IMG/VR virus record: IMGVR_UViG_3300043331_001135
Coordinates: 1-47,584 of that record
Origin: a virus
Length of the DNA stretch: 47,584 bases
Reading direction: 5' to 3' (one strand)
Shown: one piece after another, positions 28,989 to 36,318 of the stretch
Position numbering within the stretch: the stretch's first letter is position 1
How the letters are laid out: the number at the start of each line of letters is the position of its first letter
Notes under the pieces: generated by a model
The model's database searches: none
Seen by the model: only the letters and a program-made list of their open reading frames with translations
Told to the model about the DNA's origin: nothing
Made by a program: the position numbers and the translations under genes

Positions 28989-30248
28989 TCAGGCCTTGAG
29001 CGCGTTCATGAAGTCGACCCACGCCTGCGTGGAGTTCCGTGAGAACTCCCACAGGAAGAACTTGCGGCACTCGTAGGTGTCGTGGGCGTACTGCGCCCAC
29101 CGCTTGCACTCGGCCAGCGACCATACCGACGAGTCGCCGGTCATCATGCCGAGACCGAGTTGCCCGGAGCTCAGCTTGCCGTCCCGCAAAAACCCCTTGA
29201 AGACCGTATCGACCTCGACTCGTCCCCATCCGGTGTAGTAGCACTGGAAGGCGAGCTCATCAACCACGTCAGGCGCATTGATGAGGGCGTCGCGATAGAG
29301 CCACTTCGTCGTGCCGTCCGGAGACCACGAGACGTAGAAGCCATCGCCCCGGGCGTTCTTGAGCGTGCGGCTCTGTCTGATGGCCTTGTTGATCTGGAAG
29401 CCGTGCCGCTCGTCGTCCCAGTTGATGCCGCCGATCGGCACCTGTAGCCGGTCTTCGGCCGCTGCGACAACGCCTGCCACGTCGTTGACGATCGAGTCAG
29501 TGGTGTAGCCGCCGCCTCCGAACGAGAGCGAGACGCGCTTGCCGAGCGACACAAGGTGCTGCAACTCGCTCTGCAAGGTGGCGAGGCCGAAAGGCCCGTT
29601 GCCGACGATCGGGTTGCCCCGGTCGTTCGAGAACGCGAGGCGCACCTCGTCGAAGTCGATCGCGGGCTTGGTGTTGACGTGCACGGCCGGGGAGTCGCCC
29701 CAGATCATGTACCACGTCGAGGTGTTGCCCGGCCCGCTGGATGGCGGAGGCGGGGGCGGCTCGCTCCTGGTCGAGAACTCGACCACCTCGCCGATCGTGG
29801 CGCCGCGCAGGAAGTCGGCTGCCTGGTCGTGGCCGGACAGCACCGCGCCGTCGGCGGGGATCGCCGTCCCGGTAGTGCTACCGGTGGCGAGCCGGTCGTT
29901 CACGGCCAGCACCGCGCGGTCGGCGTCGATCTGCACTTCGACGCCGTAGTGGTTGGTCACGGTCGCCGGGCCGCTCGCCGCGGTGTAGGCGACGAGCTGA
30001 TTCGTCCCCCGGAAGCCCGGGTAGATCCCCGTCTCGGGCGGCAGGGGCGCCGTCGGGTCGATGCCCGCGAGCGGGTAGTCGTCGCCGCCGAGGGTGACCG
30101 TGGTCGTGTCGGCGGGCACCACGTCGTCACCCGGGGGCGGCGGGGGCGGCGGCCCTTCGGTGTACTCGGTGATGTTGCCACCGGACAGTTGCAGGGTGAC
30201 GTCGGCGCCGTCGTCCACGCGAACGGCAGGCCACCGGTAGCCGCTCAT
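28989..30248 (-). CDS. GH18-fold (chitinase-like) protein with proline linkers
   Basis: 419 aa from the ATG at 30248, overlapping the upstream stop. An N-terminal region to about 180 is beta-rich and bounded by two proline runs (PPPPPPP and PPPPPP), which look like flexible linkers. Residues about 190-419 follow the glycoside hydrolase 18 barrel pattern: VRLAFSND, VSLSFGGGGYT (SxGG), IGGINWDDE in the place of DGhDhDhE, then LAFQCYYTGW and FFLWEFSRN. The catalytic Glu and the Asp two residues before it remain; the first two Asp are replaced by Gly and Asn. It may cut host surface sugars or be an inactive glycan binder. It sits between the amidase and the holin, so it could be part of lysis or the virion. 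Confidence 0.72.
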   Translation of the reverse strand: MSGYRWPAVRVDDGADVTLQLSGGNITEYTEGPPPPPPPGDDVVPADTTTVTLGGDDYPLAGIDPTAPLPPETGIYPGFRGTNQLVAYTAASGPATVTNHYGVEVQIDADRAVLAVNDRLATGSTTGTAIPADGAVLSGHDQAADFLRGATIGEVVEFSTRSEPPPPPPSSGPGNTSTWYMIWGDSPAVHVNTKPAIDFDEVRLAFSNDRGNPIVGNGPFGLATLQSELQHLVSLGKRVSLSFGGGGYTTDSIVNDVAGVVAAAEDRLQVPIGGINWDDERHGFQINKAIRQSRTLKNARGDGFYVSWSPDGTTKWLYRDALINAPDVVDELAFQCYYTGWGRVEVDTVFKGFLRDGKLSSGQLGLGMMTGDSSVWSLAECKRWAQYAHDTYECRKFFLWEFSRNSTQAWVDFMNALKA

Positions 30249-30565
30249 GGCCGGGTGATCCTTTCGATGTAGACCGGGTGCAGCATGCCGTCGGGCACCT
30301 CGTCGTCGAGGTGCACCGGTGTGCCAAAGAAGGCGTTGCGGGGCGGGACGCCGAAGCCGCCAGGAGCGGCCGTCGTTGCTCGCGTGCGTAACTGTTCGAG
30401 GGTCGTGCGGTTGACGGCCCACCCCCGGGTGCGCAGGGCCGCGAAATCGGCTTCTACGCCCTGCGCGTCCGGGGCACCGTGCGCGTGGAAGCCTGCCTCG
30501 TCGTCGAGGGCCACGTCGGCGCCCGCGGGCACCATCCGCAGGCCGAGCTCGGCGAGGGTGCTCAC
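30245..30565 (-). CDS. Hypothetical protein of the lysis/tail-tip region
   Basis: 106 aa. The start at 30565 overlaps the amidase stop and the stop overlaps the GH18-like start (both ATGA). It is hydrophilic, with LGLRMVPAGADVALDDEAGFHAHG and a C-terminus FGTPVHLDDEVPDGMLHPVYIERI. No membrane segment or known motif. Strong coupling suggests a role beside the GH18-like protein. Confidence 0.65.
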   Translation of the reverse strand: MSTLAELGLRMVPAGADVALDDEAGFHAHGAPDAQGVEADFAALRTRGWAVNRTTLEQLRTRATTAAPGGFGVPPRNAFFGTPVHLDDEVPDGMLHPVYIERITRP

Positions 30566-31512
30566 GGGGTGCCGCCAGTGCCTTCGGTGAGCACCTCGCG
30601 CACGGCGTCCTTGATCGCCTCGGGCGCGAGGGTGAGCGTCACGTTGAGCTGCCCACCGCCGAGCTTGGCGACCACGGCGTCGGCCACGGCCTCGACGAGC
30701 GGGCCCCCGGTAAGGGCGGCCACGGCGGCGGCGTTGGCCTCAGCGGCGCTCTCGGGGTGCGAGGCGGCCCACAGCCGCCAGTCGGCGTACTCGCTCTCCC
30801 CGTCCTGCCGGGAGCCGCCCCACCCGACCCGCCATACCGCATTGGTCACAGCGGCCCGGAACACCGGGCTCGCCGCGAGAGCTGCGATGTCCTCGTTGGT
30901 CAGTGTGCGTGCCATCGTGCTTCCCCTCGCGAGAGCGATGATCCGGGCGGCGTCGAGTGCCCCCGGGTCTCCATGATCATTCTCGGGTACGTGCTGATGC
31001 CCGAGGACGCCCCGGAAGGCGTCCCAGGTGGCGCCGGACATCCGGGCCCTGGTCTGGCCGTAGCTCGCCGGGTACGGCAGCCATAGCGGCGCGGCATTGA
31101 GCGCGAGCGCCCACTCGGCGTGCAGCCATTCCACGAGCTCGGCGACGCCAGCGAGCGCCCAATCGGGCGCGTTGGGCCAGTAAAGGCCGGGGCCGCCCTT
31201 CTCGCAGGTGCCGACGAGCTCGACCTGCACCACGTGGTCGGTGTTCGTCGGCACCCCACCGGCAAGATTCCTGAGTGCACGGCTCGACATGTTGATCGGG
31301 AAGTGGTGCCGCCAGATGAGCCGCTGGCCCGCGACGTCCGGAAGGGCGGTCAGGTTCGGCGCGACGGCGCCGCCCGAGTAGCCCGGCCAGCCCGAGCCCT
31401 CGGTCGTGTGCAGGCAGAGCTTCTCGATCAAGTCGAAGGTCGTCCCGGGATACTCCGAGGCGTACCACTGCGCGGTGCGATTGGCGGGAGGGAACAGCGT
31501 CGCTCTCGTCAT
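30562..31512 (-). CDS. Endolysin: N-acetylmuramoyl-L-alanine amidase (Amidase_2 type)
   Basis: 316 aa. The amidase fold spans about 15-190: LCLHTTEGSGWPGYSGG with zinc ligand His35, then HHFPINMSSRAL, HVVQVELVG, and GHQHVPENDHGDPG with the second His ligand and the final Asp/Glu region. It hydrolyses the bond between muramic acid and the stem peptide. Residues 200-316 (LTNEDIAALAASPVFRAAVTNAVW...) are helical and probably bind the wall or regulate activity. Start MTRATLFPP at 31512. The longer frame upstream lacks support. Confidence 0.88.
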   Translation of the reverse strand: MTRATLFPPANRTAQWYASEYPGTTFDLIEKLCLHTTEGSGWPGYSGGAVAPNLTALPDVAGQRLIWRHHFPINMSSRALRNLAGGVPTNTDHVVQVELVGTCEKGGPGLYWPNAPDWALAGVAELVEWLHAEWALALNAAPLWLPYPASYGQTRARMSGATWDAFRGVLGHQHVPENDHGDPGALDAARIIALARGSTMARTLTNEDIAALAASPVFRAAVTNAVWRVGWGGSRQDGESEYADWRLWAASHPESAAEANAAAVAALTGGPLVEAVADAVVAKLGGGQLNVTLTLAPEAIKDAVREVLTEGTGGTP

Positions 31513-31591
31513 GTCACGCCCTCCGGTGGCCTGCGGATCACGATACCGACCGGAGTGTCGCACCTCCGGATCGTTCCTGCAGGCCACTGGA

Positions 31592-31948
31592 TCAGCCCGC
31601 AGAGATCCCCCACGGATCAGTGTCGGTCTGCGAGAATTGGTCTGTTTGGCGATGTTCGACGAGGTGACGTCCGAGAGAGTCCGTCAAGGCGGCCAGTTGC
31701 TGCTCATGGCGCTTCGACCGCTTGGTGAGCTCGGCGAAAGACTGCACCATCGAGTCAGCAAAACCGTTCGAGATCGGTTCCGTGTTCGCCTTGGCCGCCG
31801 TGGCCTCGTCGCGGGCGGCCTCGGCGGCGTCCGCACTGCGCTTGACCTGTCCTCGCTGACTCGTGATCAAGGCGACGGCGACGGCGCTCGTCACGGCGCC
31901 GACAGTGCCGACGATTGCCGAGATCGCCTGCCACGCTTCCGGCGTCAT
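31592..31948 (-). CDS. Small membrane protein with coiled coil (DUF2746-like)
   Basis: 118 aa. Residues 7-28 are one transmembrane helix (AISAIVGTVGAVTSAVAVALI), followed by a charged coiled coil (SADAAEAARDEATAAKANTEP...FAELTKRSKRHEQQLAALTDSL). This layout matches small actinophage proteins (DUF2746-like) found next to lysis or tail-tip genes, possibly a second holin or spanin-type component. The assignment is by layout. ATG at 31948. Confidence 0.62.
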   Translation of the reverse strand: MTPEAWQAISAIVGTVGAVTSAVAVALITSQRGQVKRSADAAEAARDEATAAKANTEPISNGFADSMVQSFAELTKRSKRHEQQLAALTDSLGRHLVEHRQTDQFSQTDTDPWGISAG

Positions 31949-32046
31949 CCGATCCGTATCCTCTCGCCCGCGCCCCGGCCGGATAGTAACGACTACCGTG
32001 CCAATAGTAGTTGCTTCATGTAAGCGGCCGATCGGGCGACATGCCG

Positions 32047-32523
32047 CTACAGCGAGTAATATAGCGGAATAATCCGAATTGTGGCATAGTTGCATACTTG
32101 TGTTCCGCTCGCGCTGTCACGAAGTGCCTGCATCGTGAATGTCGCGGCGGTTGCGGACGCCGGGAGGGAATATGTTGCCCCGCCCATGCACTGCTGCGGA
32201 TTCGCGTCGTTCCCGGCGAGCGGGACCTCCCCCCATCCGAGAGGACCACCCGCGCCGATTCCCGCCGCGATGGTCGTCGAACCAGATACCCGCGGGCAGC
32301 ATCGTACCGAGTTGGCAGTAGCACTCATCCATGCCCCGAACTTGACAAGACAGATAAGGCTTGCGGTCGGATGTGGATTGGTAATAACGGCCACGCACGA
32401 GGTTGTCGGTAAATCCGTGAATGTTGTCGCAGTGATGGTGTTCGTTCCGTTGCCGAAGGCGGTCACGATGTCGGGCAACTGGAAGTCGTCGGCGAGCACC
32501 TTCGAGCCTGCAAGGCGGGTCAT
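32047..32523 (-). CDS. Tail-tip domain paralogue C
   Basis: 158 aa, start MTRLAGSKV at 32523. Aligns along its length with the gene at 32528 and with the C-terminal 170 residues of the minor tail protein: DFQLPDIVTAFGNGTNTITATTF, then ITNPHPTASLICLVKFGAW, GGPLGWGEVP, and a final IRIIPLYYS. It is a beta-rich domain, probably a jelly-roll or fibre tip. Third copy of a tandem triplication. It may be a free receptor-binding or assembly partner. Composition is less GC-rich than neighbours. Confidence 0.75.
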   Translation of the reverse strand: MTRLAGSKVLADDFQLPDIVTAFGNGTNTITATTFTDLPTTSCVAVITNPHPTASLICLVKFGAWMSATANSVRCCPRVSGSTTIAAGIGAGGPLGWGEVPLAGNDANPQQCMGGATYSLPASATAATFTMQALRDSASGTQVCNYATIRIIPLYYSL

Positions 32524-32527
32524 CGGC

Positions 32528-33028
32528 TCAACTCCTACCCTGGTCATAGAGGTAGCGAAGGGGTACGACGCGCACGACCGGGTAGTTGCACTCGACGGTT
32601 CCCGAACCGTTACGCATCGCATAGAACGCAAAAGTGGCCGCCGTGGCGCTTACCGGGAGTTCGTATGTGCACGCGGCCCGATGCTGTTGGTATCCGGTCG
32701 CGGTCGCGTAGAGCACCTCACCCCATCCGATCGGTCCACCGCCACCAACGCCCGCGCTCACAACGAGGGAGCCGCTCACATTGAGACACACCCGGACATC
32801 CCCGGTCGCTCCGTTGCCGATGAGCCACGCCCCGTATTCGGCCAGCACGAGCAGGCGGGCAAACGGGTGCGGGTTGGTCATGGTTGTGCTGCACGTGGTC
32901 GTTGGCAGCACCGAGAAACCGCTTGCGGTGACCGCGTTCGTCCCGTTGCCATAGGCGCTGGCAATGCCCGGGAGTTTCCAGTCGGTACCGTCGACCACGG
33001 CACCGGCCCGAATTCCTCGGTTGCTCAC
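32528..33028 (-). CDS. Tail-tip domain paralogue B
   Basis: 166 aa from a GTG at 33028. Same domain as its neighbours: DWKLPGIASAYGNGTNAVTASGF, MTNPHPFARLLVLAEYGAW, GGPIGWGEVL, and VVRVVPLRYLYDQ at the end. No signal or membrane segment. The near-identical order of blocks in the three copies shows they came from duplication of one domain. Likely virion-associated (inference from the fused copy). Confidence 0.75.
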   Translation of the reverse strand: MSNRGIRAGAVVDGTDWKLPGIASAYGNGTNAVTASGFSVLPTTTCSTTMTNPHPFARLLVLAEYGAWLIGNGATGDVRVCLNVSGSLVVSAGVGGGGPIGWGEVLYATATGYQQHRAACTYELPVSATAATFAFYAMRNGSGTVECNYPVVRVVPLRYLYDQGRS

Positions 33029-33042
33029 GGTGTGCCCCTCCC

Positions 33043-36000
33043 TTACAGTCCAACATGCCTGAGTGGGATCAGGCGTAGCGTTGCGTAGCGAACGTCGACC
33101 GTGGCCGCCCCGTCCGACCTCATCGCGTAGAACTGGAAGACGTAGGGTACTGGGCTCGGTTCGAGCTCGCACGTGAACGTGGCGAATTCGTGGGTTAGGA
33201 CGGTCAAGGCCGAAGCGGGAATCTCGCCATAGCCCGCCGAGCCGCCAAGGGCAACACCTGTGCCGATATACTCCTGTTCGCTACGCTTGATCCGGATCGA
33301 GCACCGCCAGTCTCCCACGGACGCGGAGCCCCACGCGCCGAAGTTGACGAGTACGAGCATCGACGCTTTCGGATGTGGATTGATGATTGTCGCCTCGCAG
33401 GGGAACGAGGGCAGTGCGGCGAAATTCGTTGCCGTGATGGTGTTCGTACCATTGCCGTACTCGGCCACCACGTCGGGCAGTGAGTAGTCCATCGCCCGGA
33501 ACAGGCGGCCCTCGTCGACATCGACGTGCAAGCCGGTGCCATAACTTGCCCCGAGGGCGTAATAACTCGGTTCGAACAGTCGGACGTTGGCGCCGGTGGT
33601 ATGGCTCGCAACAATGCCGTTCACGCTACGGGTGACCGTGAATGTCTGTGTCCCGCCCGAGCCGCTCACCCCCGTGACAGTCATCCGCTCGCCGTTGATC
33701 ATGATGTCGTAGTCGCCATCGGCGTGTGTCCAATCGGGCCCCGCCGAGTAGATGATGTTGATGCCGGTCTCGGTGGTGTCGAGTGCCTCATTGGTGACCG
33801 TGTTCTCGTTGCTGTAGCGCGCGAGGTGGTCCGGGTGGCCCTCGTACACAGCAGCCCGGTACGGGGCCGCAGGGGCACAGTTGAAGGCGATCGTGTGCTC
33901 GAACTGTGCGATCGTCTCGTGGTAGCCCTGTACGATCTGCCCGATTGCCTCGGGTGGTAGCCACACGGGCGGGTCCGTGATCTCGATGCGGTCGCCGACG
34001 TCGAGCGAGAGGATCTGTCGCGTGAGCGCCTGGTCGGTAGCGAAGTCCGGGTGCGCGAGGTTGATCTCGACCGTTGGGTAGCGGGCCTCGTCGACCGTTC
34101 CGAGTCGGACACGCCAGCAAGCTTGATGCACGGCCTGCTCGTCGCTGTAGAGCGAGATCGTGGCCGACTCGTCATAGATTCCCACGCCGTCGGGTGGGTC
34201 GTTCGTTGACAGCACGCTGTCGGTGTCCTCGATCGTGGCGGACTGTCCCGAGTCGCGCTGTACGGTCACCTTGTTCCGGGTGCGCTGGTCGTCCTCGACC
34301 GGCTCGAAGCTCTGTAGGTTGTTGTCGCTGTAGGCGATCGAGGCGCGGGCGGGTTGGTTGTAGACCGATTCGCGCGTGCGATAGTAGAGCGCATCGGCGT
34401 CGCGCTGTTCGATGAGGAAGCCCCCGTCGGCAGCGGCCGATTCGCGCAGTAATGTCACGAGGTCACCACGCCCCTGGTAGCCGAGGAACTCGGCGTCCTC
34501 GCCGCCGCCGCGCAGGTTGATCGGTATGTCGTTCTCGTCGCAGAGCCGCTCGATCCGGTAGTGCGCCGCCTCGCCCCGGTAGGCCCGTTCGAGGGCGTGC
34601 GCCGAGTCGAACACGCTCGTGATGTTCTTCTCGACAGTTACGTGTCCGATGGCGAAGTCGCCAAGGTCGGCGCCGTTCGGGTTGATCAGTAGCGAAGTGC
34701 ACGAGCCAAGGGTGATCGAAGCGTTCGTTTCGCTGTACGTGAGACCACTGTCTTCGCCAATAGGCAGGGCAACGATTTTAAGATCAACTCCCGTGCCATT
34801 TTTATTGAATTCCAATGAGATCCTGGCATCTTGACCATTGACTTGATCGGTGATGTCGAAGCTCGCGGTCGTGAGCGACAGAATCCCGAGATTGGTGTAG
34901 GTCTCGAAGAGAACGATATCGCCGGTCTGGTAGATCCAATCAATCCACCCGAGTGAGCTGTTCGTCTTGATGCGCATCAAGACCGTATTGTTCGGGATGG
35001 TGTTCGGCGGCACGTGCATGACGAACCGCACTTGAAACTCGTCGGTATTGGTGTAGTGGGGCACCTGCAAGTAGAGCCGCCCCGTGCCGACACTCGGTAC
35101 ATCGTCCGAGGCGATGAAGTTTGAATAAGACGAGAGCGTCGGCCTGCCGATGATGCGGCCGTTCGAGACCCCGGTGATGCCGGGCGCGAGCGACGTCGCG
35201 TCGAGCCCGTCTTCGAGCGGCCAGTAAGCTACGAGATCGGACCCAATTGCCGGGATACCTCGGCGCATGGCGCTCTTGAGTGGTGTCGACCCCTGTCCGA
35301 GGCGGCGCGTCATGCCATTGCACGTGATCTGCGTGTAGACGTCGTTACCGGACCGATCCCACTTGACCGGCCACGCCGAGGCGTCGCCCCAGAATCGATA
35401 GTGCTTGTTGTCGAGAAACAATCCGGTTCCGGCTCGGGTCCAGGTATTACCAGTACCATCATTGAACGATGTAGTTCCGCTAGCCTGTGCGGTAAATATA
35501 GGGTTTGCTGCTACCGATCCGGCGATTCCATTGCGAATTTCGATCGCGTTAATTTCGGTGCCATTCATGTGAGTAACTGTTCCGAGCGACTCTGTCGAGT
35601 TAAAAATTGAAGTCGTTCCGGCACTGGTTATGGTTGAAAACAGAATCCATGTCCCGGACATGGTGTCATCACTGGAATGATAAAAGGATGCCGTTTTCCC
35701 GCCGGAACCATTATTGACATCAAGTGTCACGCGGACGGCTTTACGCCCCGTGGTTGCCCCTGGAACCGGCTGGTCACTCGTAATCTTTGACGCAGTCGAC
35801 CCGCCGCCGGAAGTCCATTCAAATGTAAGTTCGCCGGTCGGTTCAAGTGCAAGCCGATAAGAAACATTGACAGTGCCCTTATATATTCCAAGATACGCCG
35901 TTGTGGCAACGCTCGAACTGTCACTACTTGGCCTCCATGTCGGCAGCGTGATATCTGAACGCAAATCGATATCTCCTGTAATGGAGATTCCAGCGGTGTC

Positions 36001-36318
36001 AGGCATGTAGAATTGATTCGATCCGGACCCGCTCTCGAATCTCAGGCGCGGCTCTCCGTTCGCGACCCAGTACCGAATCTTGGTGTTCCGGCCGATCTGT
36101 CCGAAGTAGATCCCGGCCGGGTTGCGTGGACTGTAGTTGCCGCTGCGGTTGTCGAGCGTGAGTTGCATCTCGGCGGGATCGATCGCCTGGCCCTCGTCGG
36201 ACCGGCCACGGGTGATCGTGATCTGATCGCGGCTGTAGACGTCCGGGGCAATGCCGGTCCATGCGCCATTGACGTAGATCTCGACGCCCATCGAGAGCGC
36301 GGTCTGCGGGAAAGCCAT
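33043..36318 (-). CDS. Minor tail protein with C-terminal paralogue A
   Basis: 1091 aa. The N-terminal 90 residues (MGVEIYVNGAWTGI..., ITRGRSDEGQAIDPAEMQLTLDNRSGNYSPRNP) are the usual start of actinophage minor tail/baseplate proteins. A central region (residues about 100-560) is carbohydrate-binding-like and clearly poorer in GC than the rest, with a LamG-like look (FRFESGSGSNQFYMPD, FYHSSDDTMSGTWILFS). Residues about 840-910 carry a small beta-module (INGERMTV...VTRSVNGIVASHTTGANV) also seen in the head-tail connector at 43079. The last 170 residues are the domain repeated in the next two genes. Likely the host-contact protein. TAATG overlap with the tape-measure stop. Confidence 0.85.
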   Translation of the reverse strand: MAFPQTALSMGVEIYVNGAWTGIAPDVYSRDQITITRGRSDEGQAIDPAEMQLTLDNRSGNYSPRNPAGIYFGQIGRNTKIRYWVANGEPRLRFESGSGSNQFYMPDTAGISITGDIDLRSDITLPTWRPSSDSSSVATTAYLGIYKGTVNVSYRLALEPTGELTFEWTSGGGSTASKITSDQPVPGATTGRKAVRVTLDVNNGSGGKTASFYHSSDDTMSGTWILFSTITSAGTTSIFNSTESLGTVTHMNGTEINAIEIRNGIAGSVAANPIFTAQASGTTSFNDGTGNTWTRAGTGLFLDNKHYRFWGDASAWPVKWDRSGNDVYTQITCNGMTRRLGQGSTPLKSAMRRGIPAIGSDLVAYWPLEDGLDATSLAPGITGVSNGRIIGRPTLSSYSNFIASDDVPSVGTGRLYLQVPHYTNTDEFQVRFVMHVPPNTIPNNTVLMRIKTNSSLGWIDWIYQTGDIVLFETYTNLGILSLTTASFDITDQVNGQDARISLEFNKNGTGVDLKIVALPIGEDSGLTYSETNASITLGSCTSLLINPNGADLGDFAIGHVTVEKNITSVFDSAHALERAYRGEAAHYRIERLCDENDIPINLRGGGEDAEFLGYQGRGDLVTLLRESAAADGGFLIEQRDADALYYRTRESVYNQPARASIAYSDNNLQSFEPVEDDQRTRNKVTVQRDSGQSATIEDTDSVLSTNDPPDGVGIYDESATISLYSDEQAVHQACWRVRLGTVDEARYPTVEINLAHPDFATDQALTRQILSLDVGDRIEITDPPVWLPPEAIGQIVQGYHETIAQFEHTIAFNCAPAAPYRAAVYEGHPDHLARYSNENTVTNEALDTTETGINIIYSAGPDWTHADGDYDIMINGERMTVTGVSGSGGTQTFTVTRSVNGIVASHTTGANVRLFEPSYYALGASYGTGLHVDVDEGRLFRAMDYSLPDVVAEYGNGTNTITATNFAALPSFPCEATIINPHPKASMLVLVNFGAWGSASVGDWRCSIRIKRSEQEYIGTGVALGGSAGYGEIPASALTVLTHEFATFTCELEPSPVPYVFQFYAMRSDGAATVDVRYATLRLIPLRHVGL

